Positions 1 to 6,235 are shown, counted from the stretch's first letter. The stretch: DNA of 10,556 nt from an uncultured Collinsella sp. (GCA_902494585.1 CABUUD010000061.1:1-10556); one strand, 5' to 3'. The notes: generated by a model from the sequence alone, not told the origin. Made by a program: numbers and translations.

Positions 1-219
1 TGTGGGCGCCAGCGGAATGTGGGGTCACCGCGCGGTCCGCATCTGATGGTGTCGACGTCAATGGTATACGGGTGCATCATCGACGTCTTCAATACAGAAG
101 ATATCAGTGCGGAATGTTCCGGAGAGAAGCCCCGTCACGCCCCCGGATTCCCTGCGTTTACGGCCTTGAGGTCGGCGGGCGGAGAAAGTGGTTGTTGGGG
201 ATACGTGTCCCGGTCGCTG

Positions 220-240
220 TTTCGCGGCTTTGCCGCGAAA
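220..240. repeat. Perfect 9-bp inverted repeat (hairpin)
   Basis: TTTCGCGGC at 220-228 is followed by a TTT loop and the exact reverse complement at 232-240. Neither side is followed by a T-run, so it is not a standard intrinsic terminator. It may be a REP-like palindrome or the end of an upstream transcription unit. Its role is unknown. Confidence 0.6.
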
Positions 241-260
241 GGCGCGTCACTTTGGGATGG

Positions 261-296
261 GTGGGGAGCGTGGTTGTTGCGGCAACTGATCCCCAC
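261..296. repeat. Two-tier hairpin upstream of the riboswitch promoter
   Basis: GTGGGGA (261-267) pairs with TCCCCAC (290-296). Inside it GTTG (273-276) can pair with CAAC (283-286) around a 6-base loop. The hairpin ends about 20 bases before the -35 of the ribU promoter. No T-run follows on either strand. It could be a weak terminator that separates ribU from the upstream unit, or a protein site. The function is inferred from position only. Confidence 0.4.
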
Positions 297-317
297 CATA
301 AATTACCCTCGGCATAC

Positions 318-345
318 TTGCGCGAACGATTGCTCGTGCTACACT
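318..345 (+). promoter_or_regulatory. Probable promoter of the ribU operon
   Basis: A -10 hexamer TACACT (340-345) lies 16 bases after a weak -35 TTGCGC (318-323). The expected start point is about 352, exactly where the 5' strand of riboswitch stem P1 begins. This fit between promoter and RNA is the main support. The -35 matches the consensus only in its first three bases. Confidence 0.5.
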
Positions 346-350
346 TGCAA

Positions 351-540
351 TTGCTGTTTCAGGGCGGGGTGGAATTCCCCACTGGCGGTAAATCGGGCGG
401 TGTCAAAGGGACGCCGTGGAGCAGGCGAGGTGCCTGCGACTGAGCCGATGAGTCCGCGACCCGTGCGTGTGTTGGTTCGCATGCCGGCTGAACTGGTGAG
501 ATCCCAGTACCAACGGTTAGAGTCCGGATGAAAGAGGCAG
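351..540 (+). promoter_or_regulatory. FMN riboswitch (RFN element)
   Basis: All conserved blocks of the RFN aptamer are present in order: CAGGGCGGGGTGGAATTCCC (360-379), CTGGCGGTAAAT (382-393), the GAGTCCGCGACCCG block (about 450-463), GGTGAGATCCCAGTACC (495-511) and ACGGTTAGAGTCCGGATGAA (513-532). Stem P1 can form between TTTC 357-360 and GAAA 530-533 and continues, with a G-G mismatch and a bulged G, to 352-355 paired with 535-539. A variable hairpin lies between about 394 and 447, including GCAGGCGAGGTGCCTGC at 421-437. FMN binding stabilises P1, whose 3' strand touches the Shine-Dalgarno sequence of ribU. No separate terminator or anti-sequestor is seen before ribU, so control is probably at translation initiation by direct occlusion. 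Identity is very secure; the mechanism is inferred. Confidence 0.95.
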
Positions 541-546
541 GTGATC
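537..546 (+). promoter_or_regulatory. Ribosome binding site of ribU, overlapping riboswitch P1
   Basis: GCAGGTGATC (537-546) matches 9 of 10 positions of the classical anti-16S sequence GGAGGTGATC and sits 7 bases (from the AGG core) before ATG 549. This fixes ATG 549 as the start rather than the in-frame ATG at 528, which lies inside the conserved 3' end of the FMN aptamer. Bases 538-539 take part in stem P1. Confidence 0.7.
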
Positions 547-548
547 TT

Positions 549-1139
549 ATGTCTGAACAGTCGCAGCATATCCATTTTGAGAACACGAATAGGTGGAGCA
601 CCAAACAGCTCGTTACCATGGCGCTGATGTGCGCCCTGGGCGCCCTGTTTATGTACGTGCAGCTGCCCATCCTTCCTTCGGCGCCGTTTTTGACCTATGA
701 CCCGTCGCTGGTGCCGGCGATGGTGTGCGGGTTTGCGTATGGTCCCGGCGCCGGTACCGCTGTTGCCGCTATGGCTATCGTTATCCATGCGCTCACCACG
801 GGTGACTGGGTCGGCGCGCTTATGAACTTGGTTGCCACGCTGGGCTATATTCTGCCCGCGGCTATCGTTTACCAGAAGATGCACACCTATAAGGGTGCCG
901 TGATTGGCCTGGTGCTTGGCGTCATTGCCGCTACAGCGCTGTCTATGGTCGCAAACCTTACCATTGGCGTATGGTTCTGGTATGGCTCGGTCGATGTGAT
1001 CGCCCCGCTCATGATTCCTGCCGTACTGCCGTTCAACCTTATCAAGACCGTGCTTAACTCGGTATTGACGCTTGCGGTGTACAAGGCGGTTTCCAACCTC
1101 ATCACGCCTAAAAAGGACCAGGTCAAAGGCCGCGCATGA
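549..1139 (+). CDS. ribU: Riboflavin ECF transporter S component RibU
   Basis: This 196-residue membrane protein is the substrate-binding subunit of an energy-coupling-factor importer for riboflavin. It shows the RibU hallmark FLTYDPSLVPAMVCGFAYGP (residues 47-66), where RibU proteins typically read FLxYDPSDxPA. Helix 1 carries the AxxxA motif (A25, A29) that docks S components onto EcfT. About five to six hydrophobic helices are visible (roughly 19-40, 53-82, 88-108, 115-145, 150-182), followed by a short basic tail. The start at 549 is chosen from the excellent ribosome binding site; a 7-codon longer form from 528 would begin within the riboswitch. The stop overlaps the ATPase start as ATGA (1136-1139), which implies translational coupling. 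The FMN riboswitch upstream independently supports riboflavin as the substrate. The family assignment is secure; transport is inferred from homology. Confidence 0.92.
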   Translation: MSEQSQHIHFENTNRWSTKQLVTMALMCALGALFMYVQLPILPSAPFLTYDPSLVPAMVCGFAYGPGAGTAVAAMAIVIHALTTGDWVGALMNLVATLGYILPAAIVYQKMHTYKGAVIGLVLGVIAATALSMVANLTIGVWFWYGSVDVIAPLMIPAVLPFNLIKTVLNSVLTLAVYKAVSNLITPKKDQVKGRA

Positions 1140-3040
1140 TTGAGTGTCGGGGCGTTTCCTTTAGTTATGACGGTGCCGCACCGGCGCTCGACGGCGTCGA
1201 TCTGAACATCGAGGACGGGGAGTTTTTCTGCATCCTCGGTGGCAATGGGTCGGGCAAGTCGACGTTTGCCAAGCATCTGAATGCGCTGTTGCAGCCCGAT
1301 GCGGGCACGGTACGCATCAACGGCATGGATGCGTCCGACCCCGAGCTGGTCTACGACATTCGTTCGACCGCGGGCATGGTATTCCAGAATCCCGACGACC
1401 AGCTGGTGGCAACGCTTGTCGAAGATGACATTGCGTTTGGTCCCGAAAACCTAGGCGTGCCATCGGCGCAAATTGCGCAGCGCGTACGCGAGGCGCTGAA
1501 AGGCGTGGGCCTGGTGGGCTTTGAGCACCACGAGACCCATGCGCTTTCGGGCGGCCAAAAGCAGCGCGTGGCGCTTGCCGGCGTGCTCGCCATGGAACCG
1601 CGCGTGCTCATATTGGACGAGGCTTCCTCGATGCTCGATCCGCGTGGGCGCAAGGGCCTCATGAAGGCTTGCCGCGCGTTGCACGATCGCGGCATGACCA
1701 TCGTGATGATTACGCACTTTATGGAAGAGGCCGCCGAGGCCGATCGTGTCGCCGTGTTTCAGACGGGGCGAGTTGCCATGCTGGGCACGCCCGAGGAAAT
1801 CTTGACGCGGGCGGACGAACTTGCGCAGCTCAACTTGGATATGCCGGCGTCGTGCTGTCTAGGTAGGGCACTTCGTGAGAAGGGCGTGCCCGTTTGCGCG
1901 CAGGTGCGTGAGGCGGATATGGTCGCTGAGATTGCGCAGGCTTATGCCGAGCGAAGTGGGGTAGACATCGTAGAGCGGCCCTTTGCGTCCGATCCTCGTA
2001 TGCTCGACAACGCATCCTCTGCAAACGATGGAACAGTAGCGTCGGAGCCCGTCATCGAGATTTCGCATCTCTCACATAGTTACTCGCTGAGCGCCCGCGA
2101 GCGCCGCTGCTGGCATAAGCGCTCGGCCACTGCGGGCAAATCGAGCAAACAGGCTCTCTGGGGAAACGACCCAAGCAGCCCGTGGGCGCTGCGCGATGTA
2201 TCGCTGACGGTGCGTCGCGGCGAGTTCCTGGGGCTAGCAGGTCATACCGGTTCGGGTAAGTCGACGCTGGTCCAGCATCTCAACGGTTTGATTCGTCCCC
2301 AGGAGGGAAGCGTTTGCGCGCTGGGGCTCGACCTATCAAACAAGAAAGACGCCGCCGCTGTTAAGGCCAAGGTCGGCGTGGTGTTTCAGTATCCCGAGCG
2401 CCAGCTATTTGCCGAAACCGTGGCGCAGGACGTGGCGTTTGGTCCGCACAACCTTGGCTTGCCGCAAGATGAAGTCGACCGTCGTGTCGAGTCATCGCTC
2501 TCGCGCGTGGGCCTCGACCTTTCTACGGTCGGCGACAAGAGTCCCTTTGAGCTTTCGGGCGGTCAGCAACGGCGTGTGGCATTCGCCGGCGTGCTCGCCA
2601 TGGAGCCCGAAGTCCTGGTGCTCGATGAACCCATGGCGGGGCTCGATCCGGCTGCGCGCAGGGATTTCCTTGAGCTTATCGATCGACTTCACCGCGATGG
2701 CCTGACCGTTGTCATGGTTTCGCATAGTATGGATGACCTGGCCAATTGCTGCGACCGCATTGTCGTAATGAACGAAGGCGCGGTGTTTGCCGAGGGAACC
2801 CCCGCGCAGGTGTTTGCGCATGCCGATGAGCTCAAGTCGATCGGCTTGGGCGTTCCCGCCGCCCAGCGTATGGCGCTGGCGCTTACGGAGGCGGGCGTGC
2901 CGCTGCGTCGCGGCGGGCTCTATACGGTTGAGTCGCTGGCAGACGAGTTGGTGGACCTGCTAATCGGTCGCTCGGGCGGTCCTTCTAACGTCGCGGACAT
3001 TGCTAAATCCAAGACGGTCGCGCGAGAGGAGGGCTGCTAA
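1136..3040 (+). CDS. ecfA: Fused energy-coupling factor ATPase (EcfA1-EcfA2)
   Basis: This 634-residue cytoplasmic protein contains two complete ABC ATPase domains and should power riboflavin import together with EcfT and RibU. Domain 1 has Walker A GGNGSGKST (35-43), Q-loop MVFQNPDDQ (Q84), signature LSGGQ (137-141), Walker B ending in D161-E162 and switch His194; FQNPDDQ and DEASSMLDP are EcfA1-like. Domain 2 has Walker A GHTGSGKST (369-377), Q-loop VVFQYPERQLF (Q418), signature LSGGQ (473-477), Walker B D497-E498 and His530; GHTGSGKST and FQYPE are EcfA2-like. EcfA1 and EcfA2 are more often separate proteins of about 280 residues. A linker of about 65 residues joins the halves, and an extra loop rich in Arg, Lys, Ser and Trp (about 319-349) interrupts the start of domain 2. 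AAAGG (1125-1129) is the ribosome binding site. The stop TAA overlaps the ecfT start. No key ATPase residue is missing. Confidence 0.93.
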   Translation: MIECRGVSFSYDGAAPALDGVDLNIEDGEFFCILGGNGSGKSTFAKHLNALLQPDAGTVRINGMDASDPELVYDIRSTAGMVFQNPDDQLVATLVEDDIAFGPENLGVPSAQIAQRVREALKGVGLVGFEHHETHALSGGQKQRVALAGVLAMEPRVLILDEASSMLDPRGRKGLMKACRALHDRGMTIVMITHFMEEAAEADRVAVFQTGRVAMLGTPEEILTRADELAQLNLDMPASCCLGRALREKGVPVCAQVREADMVAEIAQAYAERSGVDIVERPFASDPRMLDNASSANDGTVASEPVIEISHLSHSYSLSARERRCWHKRSATAGKSSKQALWGNDPSSPWALRDVSLTVRRGEFLGLAGHTGSGKSTLVQHLNGLIRPQEGSVCALGLDLSNKKDAAAVKAKVGVVFQYPERQLFAETVAQDVAFGPHNLGLPQDEVDRRVESSLSRVGLDLSTVGDKSPFELSGGQQRRVAFAGVLAMEPEVLVLDEPMAGLDPAARRDFLELIDRLHRDGLTVVMVSHSMDDLANCCDRIVVMNEGAVFAEGTPAQVFAHADELKSIGLGVPAAQRMALALTEAGVPLRRGGLYTVESLADELVDLLIGRSGGPSNVADIAKSKTVAREEGC

Positions 3041-3840
3041 TGGAGGCGTTTTCGTTTGGTAGCTACTATCCCGGCGATAGTGCGATCCACCGCCTGGACC
3101 CGCGAACTAAGTTGCTCTTGGGCTTTGTGTTTCTGATCACGACGCTCACAGTCAGCAGCTTCCGCGGACTGGCCCCGGTCGCAATCTTCGTTGTCCTGAT
3201 CTATACCGTGTCCCGGGTGCCGTTGCGCCGGGTCCTATCATCGATGGCACCATTGCTGGCGATTGTCGTGGTGGTCGCAGTGCTCAACCTGTTTTCCGAC
3301 CAGAGTGGGCGCATTCTGTGGCAGCTTGGCTTTTTGCGGATAAGCGAGGGTTCGCTGCATTCCGCCGCCTTTATGGCGTGCCGCCTGAGCTTGATGATGG
3401 CCGGCATGAGCGCCATTACACTCACCACGCCGACACTCGACCTCACCGCGGGCTTTGAACGTCTGCTCGCACCATTTGCGCGCGTGGGGCTCCCTGCGCA
3501 CGAGCTCGGTATGATTATGGGTATCGCGCTGCGCTTTATGCCGCAGTTTGCCACCGAGATGAAGCAGACGGCCGATGCGCAAGCGAGCCGCGGTGCGCGC
3601 GTGACGGGAGGCCCGCTCGGCGGCGTGCGTATGCTCGGCAGTGTGGCGATTCCGCTGTTCACGGGCGTGTTCCGTCATGCCGAGACGCTTTCAGCCGCCA
3701 TGGACGCCCGTTGCTATCATGGCGAGCAGGGCCGCACACGTCTGCATGCGCTTGCATTTGGCCGCAGCGATGCGTTGGCGGCGGTGGTGACGGCGTTGCT
3801 GCTCATCTGCGTCATCGTCATCAACCTTCAACTTGTTTAG
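3040..3840 (+). CDS. ecfT: Energy-coupling factor transmembrane protein EcfT
   Basis: This 266-residue integral membrane protein is the T component that links the two ATPase domains to the S component. The N-terminus YYPGDSAIHRLDPRTKLLL (9-27) is the usual EcfT opening (GxYxPxxSxLHxLDPRTK). Hydrophobic helices lie at about 24-40, 43-58, 68-85, 108-130, 152-168 and 245-265. The two ATPase-contacting coupling motifs are present as AQASRGA (180-186, R184-G185) and MDARCY (221-226, R224). The consensus is Ala-Arg-Gly, so the first has Ser and the second has Cys in place of one small residue. AGGAGG (3027-3032) lies 7 bases before the start, and the ATG shares one base with the TAA of the ATPase gene, so the two are translationally coupled. 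Length is normal for the family. Confidence 0.92.
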   Translation: MEAFSFGSYYPGDSAIHRLDPRTKLLLGFVFLITTLTVSSFRGLAPVAIFVVLIYTVSRVPLRRVLSSMAPLLAIVVVVAVLNLFSDQSGRILWQLGFLRISEGSLHSAAFMACRLSLMMAGMSAITLTTPTLDLTAGFERLLAPFARVGLPAHELGMIMGIALRFMPQFATEMKQTADAQASRGARVTGGPLGGVRMLGSVAIPLFTGVFRHAETLSAAMDARCYHGEQGRTRLHALAFGRSDALAAVVTALLLICVIVINLQLV

Positions 3841-3870
3841 GCGCGATTCGAGCGCAAGAAAGGGGTCCCT

Positions 3871-4317
3871 ATGACCGACAACGACCGCACGGCTCAGCTT
3901 GAGCGCGCCTGTTCATATCTCAGGCGCATTCCGGCGTGGTATCTGGCCACGACCGATGTGGCCGACGGGCATCAGCCTCGCGTGAGGCCGTTTTCGTTTG
4001 CCATGGTCGATGACGGTAAGCTGTGGTTTTGCACATCGCGCGACAAGGATGTGTGGGCGGAGCTGAGTGCGAATCCCAAGTTTGAACTCTCGGGCTGGAA
4101 GCCGGGGGAGTGCTGGATCGTGTTGACCGGCGAGGCCGCACTTGAGGACGACGCAGTTGCGAGCGACAAGGTGCGTCAAGCGGGTTTTAAGCACATGGTG
4201 GGCATCGGTGAGGAACACGAGAGCGTCAACGACGGCCGCCTTGCTTTCTTTTCGGTCCGCAACATTGCCGCGCGCTTTTGTGATATCGACGGCAGCGAGG
4301 AGCGCCTGGAGCTCTAG
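3871..4317 (+). CDS. PNPOx-like FMN-binding split-barrel protein, copy 1
   Basis: This is a small soluble protein of 148 residues of the pyridoxamine 5'-phosphate oxidase-like superfamily (COG5015-type short members). It has the usual order of family signatures: IPAWYLATT (20-28), PRVRPFSF (36-43) with the phosphate/flavin-contacting arginine pattern, DGKLWFCTSRDKDVW (48-62), then the alternating strands FELSGW and CWIVLTGEA (about 71-89), and a C-terminal LAFFSVRN (124-131). Such proteins normally bind FMN as homodimers, but their substrates are mostly unknown; it is not expected to be the vitamin B6 enzyme PdxH. A ribosome binding site AAGGGG lies 5-10 bases before ATG 3871. The gene is 30 bases downstream of ecfT with no terminator visible, so it is probably in the riboflavin-transport operon. 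It is a clear paralogue of the next gene. Function beyond flavin binding is unknown. Confidence 0.85.
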   Translation: MTDNDRTAQLERACSYLRRIPAWYLATTDVADGHQPRVRPFSFAMVDDGKLWFCTSRDKDVWAELSANPKFELSGWKPGECWIVLTGEAALEDDAVASDKVRQAGFKHMVGIGEEHESVNDGRLAFFSVRNIAARFCDIDGSEERLEL

Positions 4318-4361
4318 CTCACACAAACCAGGCTCTCAAACTGGCTAGTACAGGAGGAAAC

Positions 4362-4772
4362 GTGGACGGATTGAATACGGTGTTGGAGTATTTGACGTCG
4401 GTGCCGGCGTGGTATCTGGCGACAAGCGTGGACGGGCAGCCACATGTGCGTCCGTTCTCGTTTGCACAGATTCAGGACGGCAAGCTGTGGTTTGTGACGG
4501 CGCGCACCAAAGATGTGTGGCAAGAGCTTCTGCAAAACCAGCGCTTTGAGGCCACGAGTTGGTGGCCGGGCCATGGTTGGTTGATCCTGCGCGGGCGTGC
4601 GGGGCTGGAAGACCGGGCTTCGAGTGAAATGCGCGAGGCCGGTTGGAAGCATCTTGAGCGCCTGGGCGAGCACTATGAGGGGCCTAACGACCCCACGCTC
4701 GTCTTCTTTAGCGTCGAGGATCCCGAGGCTTTTATCTGCAATCACGACGAATGGGTGCCGGTCGAGCTCTAG
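4362..4772 (+). CDS. PNPOx-like FMN-binding split-barrel protein, copy 2
   Basis: This 136-residue paralogue of the preceding gene shares the same blocks in the same order: VPAWYLATS (14-22), PHVRPFSF (27-34), DGKLWFVTARTKDVW (39-53), FEATSWWPG and GWLILRGRAGLED (about 62-84), EAGWKHL (92-98) and LVFFSVED (113-120). It probably binds FMN as a dimer. The start is GTG (4362) just after AGGAGG (4352-4357); the 4-base gap is short, so the TTG at 4371 is a possible alternative, but no ATG fits. Both copies end in the same ten bases GAGCTCTAGC spanning the stop codon (4309-4318 and 4764-4773), which supports tandem duplication. The two have diverged at many positions, so they may have different partners or substrates. 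A GC-rich hairpin 37 bases downstream ends the block. Confidence 0.83.
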   Translation: MDGLNTVLEYLTSVPAWYLATSVDGQPHVRPFSFAQIQDGKLWFVTARTKDVWQELLQNQRFEATSWWPGHGWLILRGRAGLEDRASSEMREAGWKHLERLGEHYEGPNDPTLVFFSVEDPEAFICNHDEWVPVEL

Positions 4773-4809
4773 CCAGCTGGCTCATCCTAACAACTTAGTT
4801 TTCGCATGG

Positions 4810-4863
4810 GCGGGCCCCGTGTTGCCCGGCACCGTAAGGAGTGCCGGTCAATACGGGGCCCGC
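4810..4863. terminator. Large composite GC-rich hairpin ending the flavin operon
   Basis: GCGGGCCCCGT (4810-4820) pairs perfectly with ACGGGGCCCGC (4853-4863). After a 5 x 5 internal loop, CCGGCAC (4826-4832) pairs perfectly with GTGCCGG (4841-4847) around an 8-base loop. There are 18 uninterrupted GC-rich pairs in two tiers. It lies between the stop of the second PNPOx-like gene and the arg operator, as a terminator would. Neither strand has a proper T-run after it (TCCATTTG on +), so it may be an RNA-stabilising hairpin, a Rho-assisted terminator or a palindromic repeat. Confidence 0.5.
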
Positions 4864-4907
4864 TCCATTTGTCAATTCCTTCAAGCGAATGTGTCGGGAA
4901 TGTTTCA

Positions 4908-4944
4908 ATGCATGAATATGTAAACCATTTACGTGTTAATGCAT
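4908..4944. promoter_or_regulatory. Tandem ARG-box operator for ArgR
   Basis: The 37-bp stretch is an interrupted palindrome centred on 4926, with 14 of 18 base pairs symmetric. It resolves into two ARG-box cores: TGCAT-gaat-ATGTA (4909-4922) and TACGT-gtta-ATGCA (4930-4943). Known ArgR boxes have a TGnAT-N4-ATnCA core and come in pairs with centres 21 bp apart; here the centres are 4915.5 and 4936.5, exactly 21 bp. The outer halves are perfect TGCAT/ATGCA, as in actinobacterial ARG boxes. The right box covers the -35 region of the argC promoter, so arginine-loaded ArgR hexamer should repress. A weaker extra half-site TGCATAAAT lies at 5002-5010. Confidence 0.75.
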
Positions 4945-4951
4945 CTTTTGG

Positions 4952-4960
4952 TGCTAAAGT
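4952..4960 (+). promoter_or_regulatory. Extended -10 promoter of the arg operon
   Basis: TGCTAAAGT (4952-4960) is an extended -10 (TGnTAAAGT). The bases 17 bp upstream (4932-4937) do not resemble TTGACA, as often tolerated by extended -10 promoters, and they lie inside the right ARG box. The predicted start is about 4967, giving a leader of about 63 nt before argC. Confidence 0.5.
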
Positions 4961-5029
4961 TTCAACCCACTTCATAACGACCGCTGCGAAATGCGCATCG
5001 GTGCATAAATCGCAGACAAGGAGTCTGAT

Positions 5030-6100
5030 ATGTCTTTGAAGGTTGGAATCGTCGGCGCGGCTGGATATGCCGGAGCCGAGCTCATTCGCCTCGTGCTCGG
5101 TCATCCCGAGTTTGAACTTGTTGCCATTACGTCCAACGCCGATGCCGGCCAGCCGTTGTCTGCGGTGTACCCGAGCTTCACCGGCGTAAGCGATCTTGTC
5201 TTCACGACGCATGATGCCCCCGAGCTCAAGAACTGCGACGCGGTATTTTTGGCCGTGCCGCACACGGCTGCCATGGCTCAGGTGCCCGCCCTGCTTGCCG
5301 CGGGAGTCTCCTGCATTGACCTCTCGGCCGACTATCGCCTGAGCGATCCGGCCACCTTTGAGGCCTGGTATGCCGCCGAGCACACGAGCCCCGAGTTGCT
5401 CAAGACCCGCGCCTTCGGTCTGCCCGAGCTGTTCTGCCAGGACTTAGAGACCGCTGCTTCCAACCATGCCGCTGGCAGGCCCGTGTTGGTCGCCTGCGCC
5501 GGCTGCTATCCCACCGCAACGAGCCTTGCTGCCGCTCCTGCCGTGCGTGCGGGCTGGGTGGCAGAGAACGGCCCCGTAATCGTCGATGCCATTAGCGGCG
5601 TGACGGGCGCCGGTAAGTCCTGCAACGCCCGCACCCATTTTTGTAGCGCAGACGAGAACTTAGAGGCCTATGGCGTAGGCAAACATCGCCACACACCAGA
5701 GATCGAGCAGATTCTGGGTCTGACCGATCGTGTCGTCTTTACTCCGCACTTGGCACCGCTCAAGCGCGGCCTGCTTTCCACGGTGACGATGCCGCTCGCG
5801 CCGCGGGCTCTCGACACGTTGGCCCTTGAGGACGTCGTCGACCATTACAAGAAGTTCTACGCCGGTCGCACCTTTGTGCGCGTGCTCGATGCCGGCCAGC
5901 AGCCCAAGACGGCTGCGGTCGTCGGCACCAACGCTGCCCAGATCGGTCTTGCGCTCAACAAGCGCGCGGGCGTGCTGGTGGCGACGGGTGCTATCGACAA
6001 TCTGTGCAAGGGTGCAGCAGGCCAGGCGGTCCAGTGCGCCAACATCGTTTTTGGCTTTGACGAGCGACGAGGCTTGCCCACAGTGGCGTGCCCGGTGTAG
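5030..6100 (+). CDS. argC: N-acetyl-gamma-glutamyl-phosphate reductase ArgC
   Basis: ArgC reduces N-acetylglutamyl-5-phosphate with NADPH to N-acetylglutamate 5-semialdehyde, the third step of arginine synthesis. The 356-residue protein has the N-terminal dinucleotide-binding loop VGIVGAAGYAGAELIRL (5-21), the VPHTAAM segment (76-82), the catalytic cysteine C159 in AGCYPT (157-162), the SGVTGAGKS segment (189-197), catalytic histidine H219 in GKHRHTPEI (217-225), and the C-terminal GAIDNLCKGAAGQAVQ (320-335). Length is close to the family norm of about 345. AAGGAG (5018-5023) lies 6 bases before the ATG. It is the first gene of the arg cluster, behind the ARG boxes, and is separated from argJ by 135 bases that hold a strong hairpin with a T-run. 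argC expression may therefore exceed that of the downstream genes. Confidence 0.96.
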   Translation: MSLKVGIVGAAGYAGAELIRLVLGHPEFELVAITSNADAGQPLSAVYPSFTGVSDLVFTTHDAPELKNCDAVFLAVPHTAAMAQVPALLAAGVSCIDLSADYRLSDPATFEAWYAAEHTSPELLKTRAFGLPELFCQDLETAASNHAAGRPVLVACAGCYPTATSLAAAPAVRAGWVAENGPVIVDAISGVTGAGKSCNARTHFCSADENLEAYGVGKHRHTPEIEQILGLTDRVVFTPHLAPLKRGLLSTVTMPLAPRALDTLALEDVVDHYKKFYAGRTFVRVLDAGQQPKTAAVVGTNAAQIGLALNKRAGVLVATGAIDNLCKGAAGQAVQCANIVFGFDERRGLPTVACPV

Positions 6101-6128
6101 CACATTCGATTGTTAACGATTTGGTAGT

Positions 6129-6213
6129 CGGGTATCGAGTTGGGCGCCACTTTTAAGCTGGTCTACTAATTGCGACCGGTATGGCGTGCCAGCCGATACC
6201 CGCTTTTTTATTT
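6129..6213 (+). terminator. Long terminator-like hairpin between argC and argJ (possible attenuator)
   Basis: CGGGTATCG (6129-6137) pairs with CGATACCCG (6194-6202). The helix continues, with one bulged base on each side, through 6139-6149 paired with 6182-6193. After a small asymmetric loop, GCTGGTC (6157-6163) pairs with GACCGGT (6174-6180) around a 10-base loop. In total about 27 base pairs form a single arm of 74 nt, followed by C and TTTTTTATTT (6204-6213), so it has the form of a rho-independent terminator. It starts 28 bases after the argC stop and ends 22 bases before argJ. No promoter is evident between it and argJ, so read-through must supply argJBD, which suggests partial termination or regulated attenuation. 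Confidence 0.7.
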
Positions 6214-6235
6214 GATATAGGGAGTCGTAGGGACG

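Larger units (their letters stand above)
1..317. other. Upstream region without a recognisable gene
   Basis: No protein family is recognised here. Two + strand frames stay open through much of this stretch, but their translations are arginine-, cysteine- and glycine-rich, lack any motif, and run on into the FMN riboswitch, so they look like chance open frames in GC-rich DNA. The third frame is open from base 2 and stops with TGA at 44-46 (VGASGMWGHRAVRI). Its codons mostly end in G or C like the real genes, so this may be the last 14 codons of an upstream gene, but it is too short to judge. The minus strand is broken by stops near the left edge. Two hairpins (220-240 and 261-296) are the only clear structure and are listed separately. 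Confidence 0.5.

Noticed and set aside
19..531. Open frame of 170 codons, and an overlapping one at 72-443, upstream of ribU
   Set aside because: They run through the FMN aptamer, whose sequence is constrained as RNA, and the translations show no family motif and an odd composition.
4361..4772. PdxH (true pyridoxamine phosphate oxidase) for the PNPOx-like genes
   Set aside because: Both proteins are far shorter than PdxH (about 210 residues) and lack its C-terminal PLP-binding signature; their context is flavin uptake, not vitamin B6.
6101..6235. T-box or known riboswitch between argC and argJ
   Set aside because: No T-box sequence (AGGGTGGNACCGCG) or specifier stem, and no aptamer core that I recognise; only a terminator-like long hairpin.
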